From contig NZ_LNJP01000003.1 in assembly GCF_001547525.1 (NCBI RefSeq), positions 248,001-312,000 on the forward strand: a stretch of 64,000 nucleotides of DNA. Direction: 5' to 3'. Position 1 is the stretch's first letter. Each line of letters opens with the position of its first letter. The position numbers and the translations under genes are program-made. The stretch is from Burkholderia anthina. Lineage in GTDB: Bacteria; Pseudomonadota; Gammaproteobacteria; Burkholderiales; Burkholderiaceae. The notes beneath the pieces are model-generated. The model did not search any database. It saw only the letters and a program-made list of their open reading frames with translations, and was not told the DNA's origin. This document shows positions 55,338 to 64,000 of this stretch, in pieces.

Positions 55338-55535
55338 GTCAGCGATCGCGACGACCCGCAGCGCGTTGAAGCGCAGCGCGAGAGCGGTCACGACGATTGC
55401 CCCGATCGGCACCCGGCATTGCCCTCCTTGTGTTGGATGCAGAGCGCCGCGACAGCGCACCGCCCTCGCCGCTTTCGCCCCGGTTCAGGCCGCAAAATCC
55501 GGGACGAGACTTTATCGATAAAAGGTCAATGATTT
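55338..55535 (-). pseudogene. Decayed copy of the DUF969 gene start and leader
   Basis: On the minus strand the text RVPIGAIVVTALALRFNALR, then VVAIADLA, matches the DUF969 N-terminus (GVPIVVIGFALRFNALL, VVTIAGLA). The leader also matches: a 20-base identity ACGAGACTTTATCGATAAAA at 55504-55523 and 44809-44828, including the palindrome. Only about the first 30 codons are recognisable and there is no intact start codon. Orientation is the same as the intact gene, so the two form an imperfect direct repeat. Confidence 0.82.
55511..55522. promoter_or_regulatory. Second copy of the TTTATCGATAAA palindrome
   Basis: Identical to 44816-44827, in the leader of the decayed DUF969 copy. It has no intact gene to control now. 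The following 400 bp to the WspF-like start (55560-55973) hold nothing recognisable. Confidence 0.5.
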
Positions 55536-55973
55536 GATGCCTGGAAGGGGGGCAGCATTGAACCCGACGCCACGTTGCGCCGGCCGTATGCTCGTGGTGC
55601 TTCGGCGGCGTTTGACGGGAACGGTCCCGCAGCGGTCGCCGGGGGCCGGGAAACGCGCGGCAGCCGCGACGCCTGCAAGCGGTCGATGGAGGGCACCCCG
55701 TTTCCGCACTGCCGCATGACGGCGCGCGCGGCTATCCGGCCGTGCGAACGGCGGAAAATCCGCGCAACCAGTGAGAAAATGGTCTGAAACGACGCAATGC
55801 GGAATTTTTTCGATTGCCGCCGCCCGCGCCGCATGACAGCATTCGGGCGTCGCCAACCGAAAAGAATGCCGCGCCGTCCGGCCGCCGATGCCGTTCGGCC
55901 GCGCCGAACAGGCTGCCCCCTCCATGAACCCGGCCCAGCTCCAACACCACGAACCGACCGGAGAATTCCGCTT

Positions 55974-56978
55974 GTGAACATCGGCATCGTCAACGACCTC
56001 CCGCTAGCCGTCGAGGCGATGCGCCGCGCGATCGCGCGACGGCCCGAGCACCGCGTGCTGTGGGTCGCGACCGACGGCGCGCAGGCCGTCGAACTGTGCG
56101 CCACGCAGCCGCCCGACATCGTCCTGATGGACCTGATCATGCCGAAATGCGACGGGATCGAGGCGACCCGCCGGATCATGCGTTCCGAACGGCCATGCGC
56201 GATCCTGATCGTGACGAGCTGCATCGGCGCGAACGCGTGGCGCGTGTTCGAGGCGATGGGCGCCGGTGCGCTCGACGCGGTCGACACGCCGCGGCTCGGC
56301 GACGGTGCGGCCGGCGACACGACGAAACTGCTGCTCGCGAAGATCGATCAGATCGGCCACCTGCTCGACGCGCCGGGCGGCACGCGCGTCGCCGGCGCGG
56401 CCGCGCGCACCGGCGGCGGCCCGCTGGTCGCGATCGGCGCATCGGCCGGCGGCCCCGGCGCGCTCGCGTCGATCCTCGGCAGCCTGCCGGCCGATTTCAA
56501 TGCGCCGATCGTGATCGTGCAGCACGTCGATCGCGCGTTCGCCGAAGGCATGGCGCAATGGCTCGACGGCCAGACCCGGCTCACCGTGCGCGTCGCCCGC
56601 GCGGGCGACCGCCCGCAGCCGGGCGTCGCGCTGCTCGCCGCGACCGACGATCACCTGCGCGTCACGCGCGCCGGCACGCTCGAGTACACGCGGGAACCGG
56701 CCGCCACGCCGTATCGCCCGTCGGTCGACGTGTTCTTCAACAGCCTGACCGAGCACTGGCCGGGCCGCGTGATCGGCGTGCTGCTGACGGGGATGGGCCG
56801 CGACGGCGCGATCGGCCTGAAGGCGCTGCGGATGAAGGGCTACCATACGATCGCGCAGGACGAGGCGACGAGCGCCGTGTACGGGATGCCGAAGGCGGCC
56901 GCGACGCTCGGCGCGGCGCGCGCGATCCTGCCGCTCGGGCGCATCGCGGGCGAACTGGCCGCGCTCGCGCGCATCTGA
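55974..56978 (+). CDS. wspF: CheB/WspF-type chemoreceptor methylesterase
   Basis: 334 residues from a GTG at 55974 with GGAGA 10 bp upstream; earlier in-frame ATGs lack a ribosome site. Receiver domain 1-125 with Asp53 (LMDLIMPKCDG); methylesterase domain from about 150 with Ser in AIGASAGGPGAL, His in VIVQHVD and Asp in TGMGRDGA. The next gene encodes a WspR-like diguanylate cyclase, which is the wspF-wspR order. In Pseudomonas WspF resets the Wsp surface-sensing receptor and its loss raises cyclic-di-GMP. The expected wspA-E genes are not upstream within this window. Confidence 0.8.
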   Translation: MNIGIVNDLPLAVEAMRRAIARRPEHRVLWVATDGAQAVELCATQPPDIVLMDLIMPKCDGIEATRRIMRSERPCAILIVTSCIGANAWRVFEAMGAGALDAVDTPRLGDGAAGDTTKLLLAKIDQIGHLLDAPGGTRVAGAAARTGGGPLVAIGASAGGPGALASILGSLPADFNAPIVIVQHVDRAFAEGMAQWLDGQTRLTVRVARAGDRPQPGVALLAATDDHLRVTRAGTLEYTREPAATPYRPSVDVFFNSLTEHWPGRVIGVLLTGMGRDGAIGLKALRMKGYHTIAQDEATSAVYGMPKAAATLGAARAILPLGRIAGELAALARI

Positions 56979-57045
56979 GCCCGACGATGACCGCGCGCAA
57001 CACCCATGCCTGCTCCTGCAACGACCGCAACAACCCGCATCGACC

Positions 57046-58107
57046 ATGACGATTGACCTGACTCGCCTGCCCGGCGGCCCGAGCGCGTCGCCCGCCGACG
57101 CGCCGGCGATGGTGCTGCTGGTCGACGACCAGACGATCGTCGCGGAAGCCGTGCGGCGCGCGCTCGTCGACGAGGAAGGCATCGACTTCCACTACTGCCC
57201 GCGCTCGGACGACGCGATGGCCGCCGCGATCGAGACGCGCCCGACCGTGATCCTGCAGGACCTCGTGATGCCGGGCACCGACGGGCTGAGCCTCGTGCGG
57301 GCGTACCGCGCGAACCCGGCCACGCGCGACGTGCCGATCATCGTGCTGTCGACGCAGGAAGAGCCGGTGATCAAGAGTGCCGCGTTCGCGTCCGGCGCGA
57401 ACGACTATCTGGTCAAGCTGCCCGATCGCATCGAGCTGGTCGCGCGCATCCGCTACCACTCGCGCTCGTACCTGAACCTGCTGCAGCGCGACGAGGCCTA
57501 TCGCGCGTTGCGGCAGTCGCAGCAGCAACTGCTTGAGGCCAATCTCGAACTGCGGCGCCTCACGCACTCCGACGGCCTGACCGGGCTGTCGAACCGCCGC
57601 TATCTCGACGAATACCTGGCCGCCGAATGGCGGCGCGGCACACGCGAGCGCAGCGAGCTGTCGCTGCTGATGATCGACGTCGACAACTTCAAGCTGTACA
57701 ACGACACGTACGGGCACGTGTCGGGCGACAGCGTGCTCAAGCAGATCGCGTCGACGATCGAGCGCTGCCTCGGGCAATCGGGCGATCTCGCCGCGCGCTT
57801 CGGCGGCGAGGAATTCGCGGTCGTGATGCCCGGCACGTCGCCCGGCGCCGCGCGGCTGCTCGGCGAGAAGATCCGGCTCGCGGTCGAGGCGCTGCGACTG
57901 CGGCACGCGCATTCGTCGACGGGCAACCAGACCGTGACGATCAGCATCGGCGGCGCGAGCATCGTGCCCGCGCCCGGCCTGCCGACGACCGTCCTGATCG
58001 AGGCGGCCGACCGCGCGCTCTATCGCGCGAAGCACGCGGGCAAGAACCGGGTCGAGATCGATCCGTCGTCGACGCCGCCGGGCGCCGGCGGGTTCGGCGC
58101 TCGGTAA
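57046..58107 (+). CDS. wspR: WspR-like response regulator diguanylate cyclase
   Basis: 353 residues. Receiver domain about 20-140 with Asp72 (LQDLVMPGTDG), a helical linker, then a GGDEF domain with the metal Asp in MIDVDNFK (211) and an active-site GGEEF at 253-257. The C-terminal text GTSPGAARLLGEKIRLAVE parallels P. aeruginosa WspR. The inhibitory I-site, normally RxxD at 244-247, reads QSGD here. The enzyme would make cyclic-di-GMP on phosphorylation. It follows wspF by 67 bp. Confidence 0.85.
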   Translation: MTIDLTRLPGGPSASPADAPAMVLLVDDQTIVAEAVRRALVDEEGIDFHYCPRSDDAMAAAIETRPTVILQDLVMPGTDGLSLVRAYRANPATRDVPIIVLSTQEEPVIKSAAFASGANDYLVKLPDRIELVARIRYHSRSYLNLLQRDEAYRALRQSQQQLLEANLELRRLTHSDGLTGLSNRRYLDEYLAAEWRRGTRERSELSLLMIDVDNFKLYNDTYGHVSGDSVLKQIASTIERCLGQSGDLAARFGGEEFAVVMPGTSPGAARLLGEKIRLAVEALRLRHAHSSTGNQTVTISIGGASIVPAPGLPTTVLIEAADRALYRAKHAGKNRVEIDPSSTPPGAGGFGAR

Positions 58108-58134
58108 CGGCTGCAACCGGCGAACGCGCCGCGC

Positions 58135-60384
58135 TCAGGCCGCGCCGAGCCGGCGCGCGTAGTCGCCCGCGTCCAGCGGTCGGCTGAACAGGTAGCCCTG
58201 CTGCATGTCGCAGCCGATCTGCTGCAGGAACCACGACTGCGCCTGCGTCTCGACGCCCTCGGCCGTGACCTTCATCCCGAGCGAATGCGCCATCGCGACG
58301 ACCGCCTGCGTGATCGCGACCGAGTCGTGATGATCGGGCACGCCCGACACGAACGAGCGGTCGACCTTCAGGTTGTGCAGCGGAAAGCGCTTCAGGTACG
58401 CGAGCGACGAATAGCCGGTGCCGAAATCGTCGACCGAAATCCGCACGTTCATGTCCGTGAGCGCTTCGAGCATCGGCAGCACGGTGTCCGTGTCGTTCAT
58501 CAGCACGCCTTCGGTGATCTCCAGCTCCAGCGCGGACGGGTCGAGCCGCGTTTGCGCGAGACAGCGGCCGACCGATTCGACGAGCCCCTCGTGGAACTGC
58601 CGCGGCGACAGGTTGACGGCCAGCATCAGGTCCGGCGCGATCGTGCGGCGCCACTCGGCGGCCTGCCGGCACGCGGTTTCGAGCACCCACTGGCCGATCG
58701 CGACGATCAGCCCCGTATCTTCCGCGACCGGAATGAATTCCGCCGGCGACATCGGCCCGAGCTCGGGGCTCGTCCAGCGCAGCAGCGCCTCGGCGCCGAC
58801 CGTGCGGCCGCTGCGCGCATCGACGACGGGCTGATACGCGAGCCTCAGCGTGTCCGACGCCAGCGCGCGCCGCAGCGACTGCTCGATCGCGAAGCGGCGC
58901 TGCAGCCGCAGGTTGAGCTGCGCGGTGAAGAACGTGAAGAGGTTGCGGCCGCGCTGCTTCGCGTCGTACATCGCCGAATCGGCGTTGCGCATCAGCGTCA
59001 CCGCATCGTCGCCGTCGCGCGGCGCGACGCTGATGCCGATCGATACGCCGAGCCAGTATTCGTTGTTCGCGATCGCGAACGGCTTCGCGATCGCGTCGAT
59101 CACCTCGCGCGCGAGCACCGCGAGACGGTCGGGATCGTCGCAGTCGTCGACGAGGATCACGAACTCGTCGCCGCCGACGCGCGTGAGCGCATAGCGGCCG
59201 TCCGCGCAGGCCGCGAGCCGCGACGCGACGCTGCGCAGCAGCGCGTCGCCCGCGTCGTGGCCGGCCGTGTCGTTGACCTTCTTGAAGCCGACCAGATCGA
59301 TGAACAGGATCGCGACGCGCGCGGGCCCGCCCGCCGCGTCGGGCACGCCGAACAGCTCGCGCATGCGGTCGCCGAGCCAGCGGCGGTTGTAGAGGCCCGT
59401 CAGCGCGTCGCGGGTCGCCATGTAGCGCAACTGCTGCTGCGCTTCGCGCACGGGGCCGATGTCGTTGAACGACACGAGCACCGAATCGGCCTGCGTGTCG
59501 CCCGGCCTCACGATCGGCACCGCGTTGCCGCGCACCCAGATGATGTCGCCGTCCGCGAGACCGAAGCCGACCGTATAGTCGAGCATCGGCGTGGCCGTCT
59601 CGAGCGCGCGCCGGCTCGGCCAGTCGTGCGGCTCGATCGGCGTGCCGTCCTCGCGCAGCTTGCGCAGGATCACCGTCGACAGCCGGCGGCCGACGAGCTC
59701 GCCCTTCACGCGCATCATCCGGTTCGCGCTCGGATTGCTCGCGATCACAACGCCGTCGCGCGAGACGACGAGGATGCCCTCGCTCAGGCTGTTGACGACG
59801 AGCCGGTGATGTTCCTCGCTGCGCGCGAGCTGGCGCGCGATCCGGTCCTGATGCACCGCGAGGCCGACGCTGTTGCCGATATCGCGCAACAACGCGGTTT
59901 CCTCGTCGCTGGGCCGGCACGGCCGCGGGTGATAGACGGCGAACGCGCCGAGCACGGCGCCCGCATCGTCGAGAAACGGCACCGACCAGCACGCGCGCAA
60001 GCCCAGCGGCAACGCGATCGCGCGGTAGTCGGCCCATAGCGGATCGGTTTCGATGTCCTCGACGGTGACCATCCGGCGCTCGTACATCGCGGTGCCGCAC
60101 GAGCCGGCCGCGGGCCCGATCGTCGCGCCGTCGATCGCCGCGCTGTACTGCGCGGGCAACGACGGCGCCGCGCCCACGCGCACGTGCATGCCGTCCGTAT
60201 CGAGCAGCAGGATCGTGCACGACGCGCCGTCGCCGAGCAAAGCCTCGGCACGCCGGCAAACCTCGACCAACAGTTCCGGCAGCGGCGTGTTGCGTGTGAT
60301 CAGCCTCAGCACGCTCTGCTCGGATGCGAGCACTTCCGCGGCGAGCCCGAGGCTGTAACGAGAACTTTGCGGTTCGGTATTCAA
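58135..60384 (-). CDS. GAF-PAS-GGDEF-EAL cyclic-di-GMP enzyme
   Basis: 749 residues, ATG at 60384, no signal or membrane helix. GAF domain about 25-185; PAS about 195-310; GGDEF motif near 400 (RVGGDEFVIL), without an RxxD I-site; EAL domain from about 500 with EALLRW near 530, NLSPRQF, EITEGVL, DDFGTGYSSL and TAEGVET, so the phosphodiesterase residues are complete. Such hybrids may synthesise or degrade cyclic-di-GMP; here the EAL looks fully active. It is convergent with wspR (27 bp apart), so both arms of cyclic-di-GMP turnover lie together. Confidence 0.92.
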   Translation of the reverse strand: MNTEPQSSRYSLGLAAEVLASEQSVLRLITRNTPLPELLVEVCRRAEALLGDGASCTILLLDTDGMHVRVGAAPSLPAQYSAAIDGATIGPAAGSCGTAMYERRMVTVEDIETDPLWADYRAIALPLGLRACWSVPFLDDAGAVLGAFAVYHPRPCRPSDEETALLRDIGNSVGLAVHQDRIARQLARSEEHHRLVVNSLSEGILVVSRDGVVIASNPSANRMMRVKGELVGRRLSTVILRKLREDGTPIEPHDWPSRRALETATPMLDYTVGFGLADGDIIWVRGNAVPIVRPGDTQADSVLVSFNDIGPVREAQQQLRYMATRDALTGLYNRRWLGDRMRELFGVPDAAGGPARVAILFIDLVGFKKVNDTAGHDAGDALLRSVASRLAACADGRYALTRVGGDEFVILVDDCDDPDRLAVLAREVIDAIAKPFAIANNEYWLGVSIGISVAPRDGDDAVTLMRNADSAMYDAKQRGRNLFTFFTAQLNLRLQRRFAIEQSLRRALASDTLRLAYQPVVDARSGRTVGAEALLRWTSPELGPMSPAEFIPVAEDTGLIVAIGQWVLETACRQAAEWRRTIAPDLMLAVNLSPRQFHEGLVESVGRCLAQTRLDPSALELEITEGVLMNDTDTVLPMLEALTDMNVRISVDDFGTGYSSLAYLKRFPLHNLKVDRSFVSGVPDHHDSVAITQAVVAMAHSLGMKVTAEGVETQAQSWFLQQIGCDMQQGYLFSRPLDAGDYARRLGAA

Positions 60385-60669
60385 AGTGAATCCTGCCGTC
60401 TGTCCGACCGGGTCTGATGCGCCCGATTCGTTTTCGATATTTCGTGCCCTGTTCCGCCTCGGGTTTACGCCGATGCCCGGTGCGCCCCGTTTGCGCGCCG
60501 AGCGAGGGCGCGCCGAAATCTATTTAACACCAATCCGTGACGATCGGCACACCTGCTTCCATCAGGGGATACGCTCGGTTGCCGCGCCGCCCCCGCCAGC
60601 GACGAACGGATCGCCGCCAGGTTGCTGCACCGCACGAAGGCCGCGCGCGCTTTCTCCGAAAACGATCCG

Positions 60670-61734
60670 TCAGAATGTGTCCGCGCCCCGCTCCGTTCCC
60701 GGTCGGTCGTCCGCGCCAGGATGCGTGCGCGTCACCGCGCTCAGCGCGTCGATCGCCGCGGCGACCGACACGCTCGCCGGCGCCGCATACAACGCACCGA
60801 CCGTCTCCGGCATCGTCGACAACTTCAGCGGCAGCCGGCCGATGCGCTCGCCGGCCCGCGCGGCGAGGTCGAACGCGCGGGCCGACTGCACGAACAGGCA
60901 CGGCGACTGGTCGGCGACCGCGCGGTTGGTCTGCCACGACACCGACTCCATCAGCACGGCCGGCGGCGCCAGGCCGGCCTTCGCGAACTCGGCATCGAGC
61001 GCCGTGCGCGCGGGGGAACCGAACGGCGGCGCGATCCACGGAAACGCGGCGGCGTCGCGCCAGCCGATCCGCGCACGCCCGAGCAACGGATGGCGCAGCC
61101 CGCACACGACGATCATGTCGTCGCGGTACAACGGCGCGACGGCGAGCCCCGCGCTCAACGCCGACGCGTCGAGCCGGCACACGAGCAGGTCGAGCTCGTG
61201 GCGCCGCGCCTGCACGAGCATCCGGTCGAGCGTGTCTTCCCGCACGTTGAGCTGTACGGGGCGGCCGGCTTCCCGCAGCCACGCGAGCGCGCCCGGAATC
61301 AGTTGCGGCGCCATGTTCGGCAGCAGGCCGATCGACACCGGTCGGCCGGCGCCGGTCCGCAATGCGTCGAACGCGGGTGCGACGCCGCGCATATCGGTCA
61401 GCACGCGGCCGATGCATTCGAGCAGCGCATCGCCGTATGCCGTCGGCGCGACCCGCCGCGACGTGCGCTCGAACAGCGGCAGCCCGAGCGAGTCCTCGAG
61501 CTCGCGCAGCCATTTCGACAGCGCCGGCTGCGTGATCGACGCGGCCTCGGACGTGCGCGCGAAGCTGCGTGTGCGGCCGAGCGTATCGAGCGTTTCCATG
61601 TCGCGCACACGCAGCCGCCGCAGCGCCTGCGCGATGCGCTGCTCGTGGGCCGGCGCGCCGGGCTGCGCGAGCGGGCCCGGTCGCGTGCGGCCGGCCGGGC
61701 CGCGGGGGTCGAGGGTCACGGGCGTCTCCGTCAT
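60670..61734 (-). CDS. LysR-family regulator, divergent from the sulfatase
   Basis: 354 residues from the ATG at 61734, which leaves about 38 unusual Pro/Arg-rich residues before the helix-turn-helix; a shorter start at 61599 would cut into the first helix, so it is rejected. HTH: TLGRTRSFARTSEAASITQP and ALSKWLRELEDSLGLPLFER. Effector domain: VSIGLLPNMAPQLIPGALAWL. The style resembles PcaQ/GbpR-type LysR proteins. It is divergent from the sulfatase gene, 120 bp away, and a likely regulator of it. The 285 bp beyond its stop (60385-60669) hold no gene. Confidence 0.88.
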   Translation of the reverse strand: MTETPVTLDPRGPAGRTRPGPLAQPGAPAHEQRIAQALRRLRVRDMETLDTLGRTRSFARTSEAASITQPALSKWLRELEDSLGLPLFERTSRRVAPTAYGDALLECIGRVLTDMRGVAPAFDALRTGAGRPVSIGLLPNMAPQLIPGALAWLREAGRPVQLNVREDTLDRMLVQARRHELDLLVCRLDASALSAGLAVAPLYRDDMIVVCGLRHPLLGRARIGWRDAAAFPWIAPPFGSPARTALDAEFAKAGLAPPAVLMESVSWQTNRAVADQSPCLFVQSARAFDLAARAGERIGRLPLKLSTMPETVGALYAAPASVSVAAAIDALSAVTRTHPGADDRPGTERGADTF

Positions 61735-61854
61735 TCATGTTCGTCAGGTTATCGATCGACCCTGATCTTTCATCGATCGATACGCGATCCTGCCGCATAG
61801 TCGTCGGCATGAAAACCCCCGGCACGAGCCGTGCATGACCAGGAGACAGCCGAC

Positions 61855-63723
61855 GTGAAAGACGATCAGGACGCCCCCGCCACCGAGCCCACCGCGCGGC
61901 GTCGGTTCCTCAAGCTGGCCGGTGCGGCCGTCGCGTCGGCCGGCTTCGGCGCCGATGCGCTGGCCGCGAACCCGCCGCCGGCCGCCCCGGCCGCCGGTAC
62001 CGCGACCGCCTCAGCCGTCGATCCCGGCTTGCGCGGCGCCGCAACGGCGCCCGCCACTCCGCCCGCCGGCTACAACATCCTGTTCATCCTGACCGACCAG
62101 GAACGCCACTTCGACCGCTGGCCGTTCCCGGTGCCCGGCCGCGAAGCGCTGCGCCGCGACGGCATCACGTTCATGCATCACCAGATCGCCGCATGCGTGT
62201 GCTCGCCGTCGCGCTCGACGGTCTATACGGGGCAGCACATCCAGCACACCGGCGTGCTCGACAACGCGGGCCTGCCCTGGCAACAGGACATGTCGCCGGA
62301 CATACGCACCGTCGGCCACATGCTGCGCGATGCCGGCTACTACGCCGCCTATCTCGGCAAGTGGCACCTGAGCGCGTCGATGCACGAAACCGCGAGCCCG
62401 TACACGGCGCCCGTGGCCGACTACAACCGCACGATCCGCGCGTACGGCTTCGACGACTACTTCGGCGTGGGCGACCTGATCGGCATGGTGCGCGGCGGCT
62501 ACCAGTACGACGGGCTCACGGCCGAGGCCGCGGTGAGCTGGATGCGCAACCATGCGCCGCGCCTCGCGAAGGAAGGCAGGCCGTGGTTCCTCGCGGTGAA
62601 TCTCGTGAACCCGCACGACGCGATGTTCGTGAACACCGACACGAACGGCTCGACGGTGCAGGATGCGAACCACCCGATGCTCGGCAACGCGCCGCCGCCG
62701 AACGACGCGCTGTACCGCACGTCATGGCGCGACGTACCGCTCGCGGCGTCGCGGCGGCAGCCGTACGACGAGCCGGGGCGGCCGCCCGCGCACGGCATGT
62801 TCAACGCCGCGCATGCGAACCTCGTCGGGCGCTACCCGTTCACCGACGAACGCGTGCGCCTCTATCAGGACAACTACTTCAACTGCATCCGCGATTGCGA
62901 CACGCACGTCGTGCGCCTGCTGCAGACACTGCAGTCGCTCGGGCTCGACGACCGCACGATCGTCGTGATGACGGCCGACCACGGCGATCACGTCGGCGCG
63001 CACCAGCTCGTCGGCAAGGGCGCGGCCGCGTACCAGCCGCAGAATCACGTGCCGCTCGTGATCCGGCATCCCGCGTATCCGGGCGGCATGCAATGCGATG
63101 CGCTGACGTCGCACATCGACATCGCGCCGACCTTGCTCGGACTCACCGGCCTCGACGCCGCGCGGCTCGCGACGATCCGCGGCAGCGCGTTGAAGGGGCA
63201 CGACCTCACGCGCTGGCTCGCGAAACCGGCGGACGCGAAACGGCGCGGCGCGCGATGCGACGCGGCGCGCGATGCGACGCTGTTCAACTACGCGATGCTG
63301 CTGTACTACGACAGCGAATGGATGCTGAAGGAACTCGGCACGCTGCGGCAGAAAGGCGTGCCGGAGGATGAACGGCTGCGCCGCGCGCTCGCGCAGCAGC
63401 CGGATTTCCGGTTGCGCGGCACGATCCGCAGCGTGTTCGACGGCCGCTACCGCTTCACGCGCTATTTCTCGCCGCTCGAATTCAACCGGCCGACGACGAT
63501 GGAGGATCTGTTCGCGCGCAACGACGTCGAGTTGTTCGACATCGCGAGCGATCCGGGCGAGATGCGCAATCTCGCGATGGACAGGAAGCAGCACGGCGAA
63601 TTGCTGCTCGCGATGAACGGCCGCCTGAACGATCTGATCGCCAGCGAAGTCGGCGACGACAGCCCGGACGTGATGCCGATTCGCGACGGGAAGGTGCAGG
63701 TGCGGATCCGCAAGCGGCACTGA
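61855..63723 (+). CDS. Tat-exported type I sulfatase
   Basis: 622 residues from a GTG at 61855, with AGGAG at 61841-61845; a GTG at 61831 is less well placed. A twin-arginine signal (ARRRFLKLAGAAVASAGFGA) is followed by an Ala/Pro linker. The sulfatase domain starts NILFILTDQE with metal Asp81. The formylglycine site CSPSR is at 116-120, and GKWH (168-171) carries catalytic Lys and His. MTADHGDHVGAHQLVGKG holds further metal ligands. The family hydrolyses sulfate or choline-sulfate-like esters in the periplasm after Cys is converted to formylglycine. The substrate is unknown. Confidence 0.9.
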   Translation: MKDDQDAPATEPTARRRFLKLAGAAVASAGFGADALAANPPPAAPAAGTATASAVDPGLRGAATAPATPPAGYNILFILTDQERHFDRWPFPVPGREALRRDGITFMHHQIAACVCSPSRSTVYTGQHIQHTGVLDNAGLPWQQDMSPDIRTVGHMLRDAGYYAAYLGKWHLSASMHETASPYTAPVADYNRTIRAYGFDDYFGVGDLIGMVRGGYQYDGLTAEAAVSWMRNHAPRLAKEGRPWFLAVNLVNPHDAMFVNTDTNGSTVQDANHPMLGNAPPPNDALYRTSWRDVPLAASRRQPYDEPGRPPAHGMFNAAHANLVGRYPFTDERVRLYQDNYFNCIRDCDTHVVRLLQTLQSLGLDDRTIVVMTADHGDHVGAHQLVGKGAAAYQPQNHVPLVIRHPAYPGGMQCDALTSHIDIAPTLLGLTGLDAARLATIRGSALKGHDLTRWLAKPADAKRRGARCDAARDATLFNYAMLLYYDSEWMLKELGTLRQKGVPEDERLRRALAQQPDFRLRGTIRSVFDGRYRFTRYFSPLEFNRPTTMEDLFARNDVELFDIASDPGEMRNLAMDRKQHGELLLAMNGRLNDLIASEVGDDSPDVMPIRDGKVQVRIRKRH

Positions 63724-63964
63724 CCGCCTGAACGCACCGGGCCCCGGTCGGGGTTCGGCGCGCGCGTCAGCCGGTACCGTCCGGCCGGCCGCCGCGCGCC
63801 GTCGCCGCGCGCGCCGGCTCCGGCTCGACCGGCGCGCGAGCCACGCACCGCGCCCTCCCGGGCCGGGTTTTCGCATCCGTGATTCAATGTCGATCGAACC
63901 GGCGCCACGCCATCCGGCGGCACGGCGATGTGACCCCTCATCGAACGACCTTCACTCGATCACC
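63724..63964. other. Intergenic stretch after the sulfatase
   Basis: 241 bp of very GC-rich DNA with several short CCGGC/GCCGG dyads around 63770-63800, no proper terminator with a U-run, and no gene. The leader of the next gene lies in its last 60 bp. Confidence 0.4.
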
Positions 63965-64000
63965 ATGACGAACCCTGCCGAAATCAAGGCGCTCGTTTTC
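63965..64000 (+). CDS. Start of a gene, probably a haloacid dehalogenase-type hydrolase (truncated by window end)
   Basis: Only twelve codons are visible: MTNPAEIKALVF. Type II haloacid dehalogenases commonly begin with a run like 'IxAxVFDxFGT', so IKALVF at the edge is suggestive. The ATG has no clear Shine-Dalgarno sequence. This is a tentative call. Confidence 0.4.
   Translation, partial: MTNPAEIKALVF

Noticed and set aside
55797..55973. N-terminal extension of the WspF-like protein from an ATG at 55797
   Set aside because: The added 59 residues are Arg/Pro-rich and unlike a receiver; the GTG at 55974 has a proper ribosome site and matches the family start.
63770..63835. Short CCGGC/GCCGG dyads as a possible CRISPR-like or terminator array
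   Set aside because: The units are irregular, have no unique spacers and no U-run; they are simple GC-rich text.

Overview
The window is high-GC (roughly two-thirds GC) and densely coded, with short leaders and GTG/ATG starts. Its gene content (pgaABCD with a linked glmS, LpxO, ahpCF, a fused CydDC-type ABC transporter, DUF969/DUF979 transporter, chaperone-usher fimbriae, many LysR regulators) is typical of a Burkholderia, most likely of the cepacia complex. That placement is an inference from gene families, not a database result. No rRNA, tRNA or CRISPR array was seen.

Layout. 1-7661: end of pgaA, then pgaB-pgaC-pgaD (biofilm poly-N-acetylglucosamine), a glmS that could feed precursor to it, and a secreted protein of unknown role. 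7941-13514: a cytochrome c; a leftward operon of a periplasmic binding protein, an ATC-hydrolase-like protein and an N-carbamoyl-amino-acid hydrolase, with a divergent LysR; and a ribbon-helix-helix/PIN toxin-antitoxin pair whose promoter sits in two palindromes. 13637-16102: ahpC-ahpF behind a well-spaced OxyR-like site. 16122-29963: an anchored Pro/Ala-rich protein, LpxO, an aminotransferase operon, a single-chain ABC exporter, LysR, MAPEG protein, alanine racemase, enoyl-CoA hydratase and two envelope proteins.

30110-35210: a compact leftward operon of chemotaxis-type parts: a membrane sensor kinase that carries its own sensing domain, HAMP, PAS, Hpt and ATPase but no CheW-like domain; a short MCP-like protein; two CheX-type proteins; and a CheY. 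This is the best candidate here for an unusual system. Upstream lie an inverted repeat, a possible 34-residue ORF and a sigma-28-like promoter facing away. 35910-44721: an esterase, an asparagine/aspartate catabolic cluster (permease, aspartase, LysR, asparaginase) and a DUF969-DUF979-DUF2891 transporter operon.

44722-55540: a fimbrial island. It has a major pilin, chaperone, usher, a second chaperone split by an IS481-family element (1205 bp, 7-bp target duplication, exact in-frame interruption), a tip adhesin, a second adhesin and a decayed second usher. It is bracketed by the DUF969 gene start on the left and a decayed copy of that same gene start plus its operator-like palindrome on the right. 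55974-60384: a WspF-WspR-like pair and a GAF-PAS-GGDEF-EAL protein (cyclic-di-GMP control, which fits with the PNAG and fimbrial genes). 60670-64000: LysR, a Tat-exported sulfatase, and the first codons of a likely haloacid dehalogenase.
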